From NCBI GenBank assembly GCA_964419605.1, contig CAYQQM010000009.1:19235-83234 (forward strand): 64,000 bases of DNA. Direction: 5' to 3'. The notes beneath the pieces are model-generated. The model made no database searches and was not told the origin of the DNA. It saw only the letters and a program-made list of their open reading frames with translations. The position numbers were made by a program, and so were the translations under genes. Shown in pieces: positions 51,194 to 60,354 of this stretch. Numbering within the stretch: position 1 is the first letter of the stretch; every line of letters starts with the position of its first letter. Origin of the DNA: JABFXX01 sp964419605. GTDB taxonomy: Bacteria; Myxococcota_A; Polyangia; Haliangiales; Haliangiaceae.

Positions 51194-51772
51194 TTACAAC
51201 GCCTGATAGAGGCCGCCACTTTCGCGAGCGAGCGTGCTGAGCAGTTCGCGGTCTTGGTGGTTGCCGAGACCGATGGTGTCGATGCGAACGCCGCCGCGCA
51301 TGCCTTCTCGAGCATCGTGGAGCACGGACAAAGCGCCACCGCCGATGTTGCCGAGGCCATCGGACAACAGCACGATGCGGCGCGCGTTCATCAGAAATGC
51401 GGTTCGCATCGCGGGTGCCAATGCGGTCGGGCCGGCGGGGCCGGTTTCGCGCACATATCCCATCAGGTCGTGGCGCCTCGTCTCTTCGAGCGGGACAAGT
51501 CCGATCGCATAGGCTTCCAGACCGCTGTTGAAAAACAGCACGTTGAGACGAGTTCCGACCGGCAGCCGAGATAGCGCATCGACAAGCTCCGCTTGCGCCA
51601 CGTCGATCTTGCGCGGGCGCGGCAGCGGCGCTGCATGGACAGGGGCTGTCGCCGGTTGGGGCGGCGGCTCGACCGCGTACGGATCGGTCGGAGGCTCCGG
51701 AACGGGCTGACCAAACGCGGGCGAAGGCGAGGCAGCTGGTGGGTCCGGCGGTGCGTCCGGCGGCCCGGCCAC
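51194..51772 (-). CDS. VWA-like domain protein lacking the first MIDAS strand
   Basis: 192 residues from GTG 51772; an in-frame stop lies 36 nt upstream and no better start is visible. A Pro-rich N-terminus (residues 1-55) runs into KIDVAQAELVDALSRLPVGT, TRLNVLFFNSG, TGPAGPTALAPAMRTAFLMN and RRIVLLSDGLGNIGG, which are von Willebrand A elements including the MIDAS Thr/Asp loops. The DxSxS strand that should precede KIDVAQ is absent, so metal binding is likely lost. It has no signal peptide. Downstream of a HEAT-repeat gene on the same strand. Confidence 0.6.
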   Translation of the reverse strand: MAGPPDAPPDPPAASPSPAFGQPVPEPPTDPYAVEPPPQPATAPVHAAPLPRPRKIDVAQAELVDALSRLPVGTRLNVLFFNSGLEAYAIGLVPLEETRRHDLMGYVRETGPAGPTALAPAMRTAFLMNARRIVLLSDGLGNIGGGALSVLHDAREGMRGGVRIDTIGLGNHQDRELLSTLARESGGLYQAL

Positions 51773-51854
51773 AGCGATCTGTGCGATGCGTGAGTAAATT
51801 ATTGCTCACCTACACGGGATTCGCCAACTCGAATCCCAGCCGAATCCGTAGGCG

Positions 51855-52694
51855 CTACTTGTCGGCCAACGATGCCAATGCAGCTCGGGCCACGTTCTTC
51901 ACGATCGGTGATTTGTCGTTGGACGCAGCCGTTAACACGGCCCGCGAGTTCGCGGAACCGATTTTGCCCAGTGCGTAAGCCGCATTTCTCCGCACCGTAG
52001 AATCTGCGTCCTGTGCCACCAGTATTTCGAGGGCCGCACGCGACGCGCCGTCGCGGTATGAACCGACCACGGTAGCCGCTTCCGCGCGAACGCTCGGATC
52101 GGCGTCCGCCAAGCGTGCCCGGACCGGCGCCAAATCGCTCTGATTCAGCACGTCGCGCCAGGCAACGACCGCGGCAGCGCGAACCGCCGGATCTGTATCG
52201 CCCATGCCAGCAATCAAGATGGGGTTACCACCTGCGTGCGCCATCTCGCGGGCTGCTCGCACGACCGCAAGCTTCGCTTCCGACGTTAAGTCCGAGCGAA
52301 CCATCGTTGTGCGCAAGGTGGGCAGCGACGAATAGGCTTTGATCGTCCCGAGAAAATCGGCCGCATTGCGAACGGCGATCGATCCGGCGCGTTGCGCAAG
52401 GTCCGACGTCATCTGCTCGGCGAGCATGCTTGCCAGGCCAGGGCGCTTGGCGAACCACCAGGCGGCGACCTGCCGGACTGGATACCGGCTGTCTTCAGTC
52501 AGACGGGTAACGGTCTCGATGCACTCGTCGCACATCAGGCCTTCGGCCCGCTCGACCTCGGCGATAATCGCATCCTGCGAGCCACTAGCAACTGCGCTCG
52601 AAATCGCAGCGGCGCTGCCGCCTTTGCCCGCATGGGCTGTGGTCGCAGCGAGCAACGTGACGGCGACCGCGACGAATTTGGTCATGGTGTTCAT
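51855..52694 (-). CDS. Exported HEAT-repeat protein
   Basis: 279 residues from ATG 52694, with AAGGAGA upstream. Signal peptide MTKFVAVAVTLLAATTAHAG, then a CDEC motif (GLMCDECIETVTRLTEDSRY). Residues about 60-279 are HEAT-like helical repeats (DPAVRAAAVVAWRDVL, DPSVRAEAATVVGSY, STVRRNAAYALGKIGS, SPIVKNVARAALASL). Likely a periplasmic scaffold. It lies 24 bp behind the large cytochrome-like lipoprotein gene and is probably co-transcribed with it. Confidence 0.82.
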   Translation of the reverse strand: MNTMTKFVAVAVTLLAATTAHAGKGGSAAAISSAVASGSQDAIIAEVERAEGLMCDECIETVTRLTEDSRYPVRQVAAWWFAKRPGLASMLAEQMTSDLAQRAGSIAVRNAADFLGTIKAYSSLPTLRTTMVRSDLTSEAKLAVVRAAREMAHAGGNPILIAGMGDTDPAVRAAAVVAWRDVLNQSDLAPVRARLADADPSVRAEAATVVGSYRDGASRAALEILVAQDADSTVRRNAAYALGKIGSANSRAVLTAASNDKSPIVKNVARAALASLADK

Positions 52695-52718
52695 ATGATG
52701 TCTCCTTGTTCGCAGCGG

Positions 52719-55010
52719 TTAGTACTGAGAGCTGTGCGGATTGTTGGGACGAGCGAAATAGTTCACGCCCATGTCGGCGGCGAGGATGAGTTTGTAGAAC
52801 TCGGTTGGGGTAAGGTCGCCTCCTCCTGGGTACCCAACATTCGAGTGCGCAGGCAGATCAGGGAACGCTCGCTTCGTTGCGTCGGGAGCTGGGAACAGTT
52901 GGGTTGGGTTCACCTTCCGGATCAACTCCGATCCTCGCGCATCCGTGGGCTTCATGTACGCCTTGAAGTTTCCGCTGATCATCAGGTTGTTGCGCTCGAT
53001 CGCTTCCATGTCGGGGCCGGCCAACGAGAAGTACGACGCGGTATACGTGACATTGGCCGACGCGACTGCCGGACCATAGTTCACGGGGACCGGTCGATTG
53101 GACAGATCGAAGGTCCATGTCAAGATCACAGTCCCCATCGCGTCGGTGATGGTGTATCCAGGAATTCCTGCCTGATTGTCTTGGCCGTGGCAGCTCACGC
53201 AGTTGTCATCGAATACCTGCTGCACCGAGCCGGGGCCGGCCACCGCAGGGTTTGCTGGTCCCCACGCAACGTCGATGAGCTTGTCGGCACCGCTACCATC
53301 GGCTGCAATCACGTTGTTGCGATACAAATCGGCCTCTGCGGTCTTGCGGGCTGACCGCGGAACGGTCGACATCGCATCCAGCGGCCCCTGCGCACCGGCC
53401 ATGGTACCGCCCGGTTGGATCACAGTCGTCTTAGCGCGATCTTCGTGGCAGCCGCCACATACCCGCGACTCACCGGCGCGAGCCGAGAACCACACCGGCT
53501 CGTTGAACAGCGACATGCCGAACTTGTCGACCGTTTGAAGGTGAAGCGGCACGTTCGCCGGAACTTTGGCGAGCCAGCTGCCATCCTTGTAGACGGGCGC
53601 CACGCCGAGATTGGTGTGGCCCTCGAACATCGTGGTGCCAAACATTTGTGGGAAGCCCTCTTCCGATGAAAAACCTTCCATGATGCGCACGCCGTAAACG
53701 GAGCCCGGCTGGAAGCTCTTCAGCGACGAGTCGTATACGTTCATCGAGCCGATCAACGCCTGCTGGCCGAGCGTACCGTCCGATTGCGACGCGGTGACCG
53801 CCGGCGCCGTGCGGGCCTGCAGCGGCCGGGCAAAAATGTCCCACATATCCGGGTCGTCGAGGATTGGCCGGCGCTGTAACCGCTCGGTGTCGTAGAGAAA
53901 CACACCAAAGTTCGCTTGCAGACCGGCAGCGCTCAACACTCCCGATTCGACGGGGCCATCGGCCCACGAAACGAGCAGGTCTGGACGATCCTTCGCGTTG
54001 AGCGGGAACGCGTCGTAGTAGCGACCAATCGTGCTTGCCGAGGGCTCGCGGCCGGTCGGGACATCAGGCGTCAGCATGACATAGCTGGCATTTTTCTCCG
54101 ACATGCGGTCATCGGCGCGAACGTCGCCGTTGGACTTCGACGGAAACCCGAGCCGAATGTCGATCAGCGCGCCGGCTTGTATGGTGCGATCGCGCGACGT
54201 GGCAATCGCAACGAAACGTCCGGGGCTGATCTCGCGCGCTTTGAGCGTTGAATTGGCAGCACCGGTACCTTCCTTGCCGAAGGCCTCGCGCAAGCCGGTC
54301 ATGTCCTGTTGCATGAACATGAGATGACCGCTGTTCTCCTCGCCGAGGTGGTCCCACTGAGTCAGGATCACGTGACCGTCGGAAGCGAGGCTCGGATGAA
54401 CGCGGTGCGACAGGTTGCGCGGTCCGAGTTGCTCATTCGAGCCGTCGGAATTCATCACGCCCATCTGCGTGGTGATGCCTCGCTCGTATTCGTCCTTGTG
54501 CTGCGGCGGATTAGGATCGGTAACGGGGTTCGAAACCTCCGCGTTGGTCGTGAACATGATTTTGTCGCCCGGAAGAAACAGCGGCGACACATAGTCGCGC
54601 CCCGGATCGGTGGCGAGCTGGACAACGCTGTTGTCGGCAAGCGTGAGGAGAAATAGCCCGTAGCGACTGTCTTTGGCACGACGCCCCGCAAACACGATTT
54701 GCTTGGCGTCGAAGCTCAAGTCGTAGGATTGAATGTCCATCCCCGCGAATTCAGGACCCGCGTTGTCGCAACAAATCGTGGTTCTAGCCCCATCCGCGGT
54801 AGGCGGAGACAACGTGATGAGACGCGCACCAGGGACGTACGACGTATACTGAAACACGTCGCCCATGTCGTTGCGCTTGGGCCGCTGCAAGATGACAAGC
54901 GAATCCACATTGCCCAGCGGGCCACTATTGCCGTCCCCGCCGCAACCAAGCCCTGCCGTTGCCAACAAGGCCAATCCCATCGCGGTGCTGTTGAGTTTGT
55001 TCACAGTCAT
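52719..55010 (-). CDS. Cytochrome-like propeller lipoprotein (HzsA-related type)
   Basis: 763 residues from ATG 55010, with GAGGAGA just upstream. Lipoprotein signal (ALLATAGLGC), a propeller domain (SYDLSFDAKQIVFAGRRAKD, LFLPGDKIMFTTNAEV, HPSLASDGHVILTQWDHLGE), then two canonical heme sites CGGCH (518-522) and CVSCH (604-608). Domain order resembles the family annotated as HzsA-related and the 1019-residue protein at 9407-12466. Probably a periplasmic c-type cytochrome with a binding propeller; substrate unknown. Operon with the HEAT-repeat gene. Confidence 0.75.
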   Translation of the reverse strand: MTVNKLNSTAMGLALLATAGLGCGGDGNSGPLGNVDSLVILQRPKRNDMGDVFQYTSYVPGARLITLSPPTADGARTTICCDNAGPEFAGMDIQSYDLSFDAKQIVFAGRRAKDSRYGLFLLTLADNSVVQLATDPGRDYVSPLFLPGDKIMFTTNAEVSNPVTDPNPPQHKDEYERGITTQMGVMNSDGSNEQLGPRNLSHRVHPSLASDGHVILTQWDHLGEENSGHLMFMQQDMTGLREAFGKEGTGAANSTLKAREISPGRFVAIATSRDRTIQAGALIDIRLGFPSKSNGDVRADDRMSEKNASYVMLTPDVPTGREPSASTIGRYYDAFPLNAKDRPDLLVSWADGPVESGVLSAAGLQANFGVFLYDTERLQRRPILDDPDMWDIFARPLQARTAPAVTASQSDGTLGQQALIGSMNVYDSSLKSFQPGSVYGVRIMEGFSSEEGFPQMFGTTMFEGHTNLGVAPVYKDGSWLAKVPANVPLHLQTVDKFGMSLFNEPVWFSARAGESRVCGGCHEDRAKTTVIQPGGTMAGAQGPLDAMSTVPRSARKTAEADLYRNNVIAADGSGADKLIDVAWGPANPAVAGPGSVQQVFDDNCVSCHGQDNQAGIPGYTITDAMGTVILTWTFDLSNRPVPVNYGPAVASANVTYTASYFSLAGPDMEAIERNNLMISGNFKAYMKPTDARGSELIRKVNPTQLFPAPDATKRAFPDLPAHSNVGYPGGGDLTPTEFYKLILAADMGVNYFARPNNPHSSQY

Positions 55011-55396
55011 TCTCCTCTTCAAACGTGCCGGAACGTCCCGACCTATTACAAACCCTGGGCCAACCCAAATCCACTTTTTCTTCAAGCAGTTGCGCGCAAG
55101 TCACGGCCGGAGGAGCGCCCCCAAGCTAGGCCCGCTCGGGGGCGACATCCCCCAAGCGAAATGTCGGCAATGTGGCCAAATGAACGAGGTGAGTCGCTGA
55201 CAATGGCACGCAGCGGATCATTACCAGGGGTGCCGCCAAGGCCACTAAGAACCTCAAGAGGGTTACGAGAGAACCTCAATCGCGGTTCACGCGCCGCCTA
55301 ACTTGGAAACTATTGGATTTTACAACTTCGCAGCATAGGGTCTCGGCCCTCTGCGGGAACCAAACTGTTCGAAACACGGCCCCCCCCAAGTGATGT
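55011..55396. other. Intergenic region upstream of the cytochrome-like gene
   Basis: 386 bp. It contains the leader of the minus-strand cytochrome gene and GC-rich inverted stretches near 55110-55160 (CGCCCCCAAGC, GCTCGGGGGCG). A plus-strand frame ending at 55200 reads AKCRQCGQMNEVSR, which recalls half a zinc ribbon but has no start or partner Cys pair. I see no gene here. Confidence 0.4.
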
Positions 55397-55972
55397 TTAC
55401 TTGCACGTCTCGCTTGCGTTACCCACGTGCTTACAATGCGGGTCTGGATCCGTTACTGCACGGGTAGCGTGGTAAAGCCGGCACTCTGCGGTGTTGCCCG
55501 ATTGAATCGCGATGCTGTATGGCTTATCCGTTACCTTGGCGTAGCTCGAACAGTCAGCCGAGCACATCGTGCCGACCTGCGAGGAGCATGCAGCCTCCGC
55601 GATCTTGCAGTAGGCACCGCACACGTTGCCGCATTGACCGGCACCGCTTGGGCCGGCGTGTTCGCAGTGCGTCCCCGGGTTCGCTTTTGCTGCCTCGGCG
55701 TGATAGGTGCGGCACCCGACGGTGTTCATCATCATCATGCCGACAGTGCCCAGCATGAAGTGCTTACAGCTATTCGTGCAGTCGTCCATTCTGTCGTACT
55801 GCTTGTTCGTATCGGTGCAGTTCGCCATTACCTTGTTGCAGTAGTCGGCACACGACGGGGCTGCCGCAGGGGCGTCGACTGCGGCATCGACCTTCGGCGT
55901 TGTATTGGCGTTGTCACCACAAGAGGCAAATGCGAAAAACAGAAGGGCAAATGAGATGGAAATGCTGCGCAT
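55397..55972 (-). CDS. Cys-rich lipoprotein
   Basis: 191 residues from ATG 55972 (MRSISISFALLFFAFASC, lipobox Cys 18). Two halves share a pattern: SCADYCNKVMANCTD, DDCTNSCKHF, GCRTYHAEAAKANPGTHCEH, then GQCGNVCGAYCKIAEAACSS, MCSADCSSY, ECRLYHATRAVTDPDPHCKH. The CRLYHA/CRTYHA element and paired Cys suggest an internal duplication with many disulfides. A myxobacterial exported lipoprotein family; role unknown. Confidence 0.72.
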   Translation of the reverse strand: MRSISISFALLFFAFASCGDNANTTPKVDAAVDAPAAAPSCADYCNKVMANCTDTNKQYDRMDDCTNSCKHFMLGTVGMMMMNTVGCRTYHAEAAKANPGTHCEHAGPSGAGQCGNVCGAYCKIAEAACSSQVGTMCSADCSSYAKVTDKPYSIAIQSGNTAECRLYHATRAVTDPDPHCKHVGNASETCK

Positions 55973-56086
55973 GCCGGGCATCCTACACCCATACCCCGCG
56001 ATGGGAATCCCCATCCTCGCTGTCACCGATATTCTCAGACCAATGCGATCACAGCCCCCGAGTTCCCGGAGTAGCGCCGCTACTGA

Positions 56087-56272
56087 TCAGGGTATTCGCC
56101 AATTCTGAATCGTCAGAGCGAAGCCCGCCCGCTGAATCGCCTCGAAGTGCGCAGTATCCCCGGTAATTAACGGGACGCCTTCTGTGATCGCAATCGCGGC
56201 GATCATGATGTCGTTCAAATCGATCGGCGTTCCTCGAAGTCTCAGCATCGCATCGATCTTGCCCGCCAACAC
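56087..56272 (-). pseudogene. C-terminal remnant of a VapC PIN-domain toxin
   Basis: The minus frame gives LAGKIDAMLRLRGTPIDLND, IMIAAIAITEGVPLITGDTA and HFEAIQRAGFALTIQNW, which is the second half of a VapC PIN domain (LNDxMIAAxA, TxDxxHF). The region upstream in the same frame does not contain the N-terminal DTN-type strand and no antitoxin gene is present. The gene is therefore truncated. It sits between a lipoprotein gene and mutS. Confidence 0.75.
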
Positions 56273-56353
56273 CGCCGCGTTTCGGGATAGCCAACACGTT
56301 GTCCCGTACCAACAGCGTCGGCGCTGGCATCGCGCCGGACAACGCCTGGCGCA

Positions 56354-58969
56354 CTATACCAGCGACTTTAGGTCTGCGAGCAGCTGCAGCGCCTCGAGCG
56401 GTGTGAGCCGGTTTGGATCGATCGCAGAAATCCGCGCGATCAGCGGCGAGGGCGGCGCAGGTGGCAATAGGGACAACTGCGCACTTGTGGCCAGTTGGTG
56501 GCCGCCTTCGAGCGTCCCCATAATCTCGCGCGCCCGCGAGATCACGAGTGGTGGCAGGCCCGCGAGCCGAGCCACGTCGATGCCGTAGCTCTTGTTCGCA
56601 CCGCCGGGAACGACTCGGCGCAGGAACACGATCTCGCCTTTGTGTTCGCGCACCGCGACCGACACGTTGCGCACGCGCGGCCTCGATTCGGCAAGCCCGA
56701 CCAACTCGTGGTAGTGGGTGGCGAACAGCGTTCGGGCGCCGATCTTATCGTGAAGGTATTCGGCGACGGCCCATGCGATCGACACGCCGTCAAACGTGGA
56801 CGTTCCGCGGCCGACTTCATCGAGGACAATGAGCGACTTTTGCGTTGCCCGCGAAAGGATCGTTGCGGTCTCTCGCATTTCAACCATGAAGGTAGAGTCG
56901 CCTCGAGATAGATTGTCGCTAGCGCCTACGCGGGTGAACACCCGATCGCAGATGCCAATCGTTGCGGATTTGGCTGGTACGAACGACCCGATCTGAGCCA
57001 AGAGCGCGATCTGCGCGACCTGCCGCATGTACGTCGATTTGCCCGCCATATTGGGGCCGGTGATCAGAACGAGTTGCTCGGCATGGGGATCGAGCCGGCA
57101 ATCGTTGGGAACAAAACTGCCATCGGGCAACATGTTCTCAATCACAGGATGTCGCCCGTCGACAATATCGATCACCATCGCGTCGTCGACTGTCGGCCGG
57201 CAGTAGCCGCGCCGCGCTGCCACATCCGCGAGCGCCGCAACGGCATCGGCAACGGCCAGAGCTGCGCCGGCCGCAGAGACCTCCGCAGCCACCTCCGCCG
57301 CTGCCGCAACTTCTATCCGGAACAGCTCTGCCTCGCGAACCGCAAGCGTCTCTTCGGCGGTCAACACCTTCCGCTCGAGCTCGGCAAGCTCCGGGGTGAC
57401 GAAGCGCTCGCCGGTGGCGATCGTCTGTTTGCGCGAGTAGTCGCTCGGCACTTTGGCTAACTGCGATTTGGTGACCTCAATGTAGTATCCGAACACCCGA
57501 TTGAACCGGACTTTGAGGCTTGAGATTCCCGATCGCTCCTGCTCGCGGGCCTCGATCGCTGCGATCGATTCTTTGCCGCCGTTGGCGAGCTCGCGACATT
57601 GATCAATCGTTGCGTCGTATCCCGGGCGAATCGCTCCTCCGTCTTTGAGCAATACCGGAGGCTGATCCACCATGGCCTTTGCCAATCGCGCCGCCAGCGC
57701 GGCCAGCGGCGGCTGGCGCTTGGGATCAGCTTCTGTGAGTCGAAGCAGCGGCGGCACCGGATCGAGGTCCGAACCGCCGCCTTGCACGAGAGCTACAAGT
57801 TCGGGCAGCTGGAGCAGCGCATCGCGCAGCCGTCCAAGATCGCGCGGGGTGGCAACGCCGAGCGTGGCTTTTCCCGCCAAGCGCTCCAAATCGGCCACGT
57901 GCGATAGGGCGCGGCGCAGCGCATCGTTAACAGCGGGGCGCTGCACCAGCCACGCCACCGCGTCTTGGCGTCGGCGAATCTGCGCCACATCGACCAGTGG
58001 GTACAAAAGCCAGCGCCGCAGCAGCCTGCCGCCCGGCGCGGTTGCGGTCTGATCGATAACATCCAGCAGTGCGCCTCGTTTGTTGCGACCAACCAGCGTT
58101 TCGACAATCTCCAAGTTTGCGATCGCCGCTTCGTCGAGAACGACTGCATCACCCGGCTGGTACCCAGTCACTCGTGTGACTGGTAACGCACCGGTGGGCT
58201 GCGTCGTGCGAGCGTAAGTCAACGCACATGCGGCCGCGCGCAGCGCCAGCGGCGACAGATCGCGACCGGCCGCACCGATCAGCGACCCAAGCACATCGGT
58301 TGCGGCCTCCGCCGTGGGTGCGGGCGCTGGATTCCACGCTGCCTGAAATCGGGCTCGAGTCGAAAACAGCGCTCCGGTTTCGGCGATGAGCTTGGCCTCG
58401 CACAGCACTTCGCGCGGGGCAACGCGCACCAGCTCATCGACCAGCTCAGCGAGCGCCAGCTCGGTTGCCCGTAACTCCCCCGTTGTCGCGTCTAGGTACG
58501 CCAACCCGACCTTTGCCCCCGAACGCCGAGCCTTAGCATCGCTAGACGCCGATCCGGACTCCACAACGACCGCCGCCAAATACCGCGGCAACTTGGGATC
58601 CAGCATCTCATCGTCCAGCACGACACCGGGCGTAATGATGCGCGCAACTTCGCGCTTGACCAGCCCCTTGGCAAGGCGGGGGTCTTCGACCTGCTCGACG
58701 AGAACGACGCGATGGCCGAGCTCGGTCAGCTTAGCGATGTACCCACGCGCGGCGTGATGCGGAACGCCGCACATCGGCACCGCATCCTCTTTGCCCTTGT
58801 CTCGCGTGGTCAGCGTGAGCCCAAGCAGCTGCGCCCCAACCACCGCGTCTTCGAAAAACATCTCGTAGAAGTCCCCAAGGCGGAACAACACGATCGCGTC
58901 TGGATGCGCATCCTTGACGTCGAGGTATTGCCGCATCAGCGGCGTATCCGCGGGACTGCGCCCAGCCAC
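56354..58969 (-). CDS. mutS: DNA mismatch repair protein MutS
   Basis: 871 residues from GTG 58969. Mismatch-recognition motif in LFRLGDFYEMFFEDA (F-x-E), connector, lever/clamp (ISSLKVRFNRVFGYYIEVTK), and ATPase domain with Walker A ITGPNMAGKSTYMRQVAQIA, ASDNLSRGDSTFMVEM (signature) and LIVLDEVGRGTSTFDG (Walker B). Normal length. mutL is not in the window. Confidence 0.97.
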   Translation of the reverse strand: MAGRSPADTPLMRQYLDVKDAHPDAIVLFRLGDFYEMFFEDAVVGAQLLGLTLTTRDKGKEDAVPMCGVPHHAARGYIAKLTELGHRVVLVEQVEDPRLAKGLVKREVARIITPGVVLDDEMLDPKLPRYLAAVVVESGSASSDAKARRSGAKVGLAYLDATTGELRATELALAELVDELVRVAPREVLCEAKLIAETGALFSTRARFQAAWNPAPAPTAEAATDVLGSLIGAAGRDLSPLALRAAACALTYARTTQPTGALPVTRVTGYQPGDAVVLDEAAIANLEIVETLVGRNKRGALLDVIDQTATAPGGRLLRRWLLYPLVDVAQIRRRQDAVAWLVQRPAVNDALRRALSHVADLERLAGKATLGVATPRDLGRLRDALLQLPELVALVQGGGSDLDPVPPLLRLTEADPKRQPPLAALAARLAKAMVDQPPVLLKDGGAIRPGYDATIDQCRELANGGKESIAAIEAREQERSGISSLKVRFNRVFGYYIEVTKSQLAKVPSDYSRKQTIATGERFVTPELAELERKVLTAEETLAVREAELFRIEVAAAAEVAAEVSAAGAALAVADAVAALADVAARRGYCRPTVDDAMVIDIVDGRHPVIENMLPDGSFVPNDCRLDPHAEQLVLITGPNMAGKSTYMRQVAQIALLAQIGSFVPAKSATIGICDRVFTRVGASDNLSRGDSTFMVEMRETATILSRATQKSLIVLDEVGRGTSTFDGVSIAWAVAEYLHDKIGARTLFATHYHELVGLAESRPRVRNVSVAVREHKGEIVFLRRVVPGGANKSYGIDVARLAGLPPLVISRAREIMGTLEGGHQLATSAQLSLLPPAPPSPLIARISAIDPNRLTPLEALQLLADLKSLV

Positions 58970-58987
58970 GCCACAGCGGTACCATAC

Positions 58988-60256
58988 CTATCCGACAGTC
59001 AGGAACTTCCATAACGGCATCACTCGGATTTGGAACGTATCGACAACCAGCTCTTCTTCTTGTTCCCACGTAACGATCAGTGAATTCTTGATTCGAAGAA
59101 ATGAGCTAGCGCGGACCAGCGCGTTCAGTTCACGCGTGCGCGTCTTCTCTTCGCTGAGGTCATAACATGCTTGAACCAGCATCCGCGGTTGGCCGCGCTC
59201 GCAAACCACAAAGTCCACATCGGCAGTGCTCGTCCGGAAATGGTATAGCTCGCGAGTTCGCCGACGCAGATGAAGAAATACGATGGTTTCTAGTTCGGCG
59301 CCTCGATCTGGAGTTGGCTTAGTGCTCAACGCACGCGCCAATCCGGTATCGATTGCATAGTACTTCCGCGGCAACGAAAAGCGTTCTTTGGTCTTGTTGG
59401 AATAGGCCAACAATTCCTGAACCAGGTATGCCTCCTCGAGGAACCCTACGTAGCTCTTTACGGTGTGTACACTTTTGAACTCAAAAATACGACTCAGTCT
59501 TTGATATGAAGCAAGACACGAACTATTCTGAATAAGATAAAGCGCTAGCTCCTTGAGAGCCTTGCTGCTTTTCAGTTGTCGGCGCTGCAGGACGTCGCGA
59601 CTAATAATCCGATCAAACAGTTCACGCAGGTAAACGTAGGGGAACTCTCCCTGCACAACTTCTGGGAACCCCCCTTTGGCGACGTACTCCCCGAGGTGTC
59701 GTTTGACGCGTGCACGACCTTCCGGCGTGTCAGAATCGATGTCCTCGACCCCGCAGAACCGCAAGTACTCGAGAAACGAGAACGGAAACAACTCAAGACT
59801 CAAATGGCGCCCCGTTAGCCGCGTTGCCAAATCGCGCCCCAAAAGCTGCCCGTTGCTACCCGTGACGATAACCTTCACCCCCTTGCGGTGAAGGCGACTC
59901 ACGAACAGCTCCCATCCCTCGACGTTCTGGATTTCATCAAACAAGATGACTTCGGTTTGAGGATTTATCTCGAGGAAGACCTCATAGAGGGCTTGGAGAT
60001 CGCGTGCGGCAATGTTCCACAGCCGCTCGTCGTCGAAGTTCACGTAGCTTGTGCGCTCGAAGTCTAGCTCTTGGAAGCACAGGGTAGATTTACCGGCGCG
60101 ACGGATTCCGAGTACCACAGCAATGAGCTTGGACTTGAGGAGCCGTTGAAATTCGTCGCGGCGGTCTCTTCGAATCAGCTTGGTGCGCGCTAAGAATCGC
60201 TGCAGGTCCGCGCCTTGCTCGCGAACCACCGCTGCCAAGGCGGTACTTGAAAGCAT
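58988..60256 (-). CDS. AAA_14/DUF4143 ATPase
   Basis: 422 residues from ATG 60256; a TTG at 60262 is in frame. Walker A in VVLGIRRAGKSTLCFQEL, Walker B in TEVILFDEIQNVEGWELF, sensor VIVTGSNGQLLGRDLATRLT, then the DUF4143 C-terminal nuclease-like region (YYAIDTGLARALSTKPTPDR, LETIVFLHLRRRTRELYHFR, TADVDFVVCERGQPRMLVQA). This family is widespread in bacteria, of unknown role, and often linked to mobile or defence genes. A 24-bp palindrome sits directly upstream. GC content is lower than that of the neighbours mutS and the phosphoesterase, suggesting acquisition. Confidence 0.88.
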   Translation of the reverse strand: MLSSTALAAVVREQGADLQRFLARTKLIRRDRRDEFQRLLKSKLIAVVLGIRRAGKSTLCFQELDFERTSYVNFDDERLWNIAARDLQALYEVFLEINPQTEVILFDEIQNVEGWELFVSRLHRKGVKVIVTGSNGQLLGRDLATRLTGRHLSLELFPFSFLEYLRFCGVEDIDSDTPEGRARVKRHLGEYVAKGGFPEVVQGEFPYVYLRELFDRIISRDVLQRRQLKSSKALKELALYLIQNSSCLASYQRLSRIFEFKSVHTVKSYVGFLEEAYLVQELLAYSNKTKERFSLPRKYYAIDTGLARALSTKPTPDRGAELETIVFLHLRRRTRELYHFRTSTADVDFVVCERGQPRMLVQACYDLSEEKTRTRELNALVRASSFLRIKNSLIVTWEQEEELVVDTFQIRVMPLWKFLTVG

Positions 60257-60260
60257 GCCC

Positions 60261-60284
60261 AATTGTGCATTCTACTGCACAATT
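60261..60284. promoter_or_regulatory. Perfect 9-bp inverted repeat at the AAA ATPase start
   Basis: AATTGTGCA-TTCTAC-TGCACAATT, fully symmetric arms with a 6-bp spacer, begins 4 nt upstream of the ATG. It is the most AT-rich point of the region. A repressor operator (possibly autoregulatory) or a translation-blocking hairpin in the mRNA leader are both possible. Confidence 0.5.
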
Positions 60285-60354
60285 TGCCACTTTTTTGGGC
60301 AGTAAATAGCACGGTATGCAGGAAGCCCTCTGTCGCTTCACGGGAAGGGCCGCG

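Noticed and set aside
55085..55200. Small zinc-ribbon gene ending in AKCRQCGQMNEVSR
   Set aside because: Only one Cys pair, no plausible start, and it lies in the leader of a minus-strand gene.
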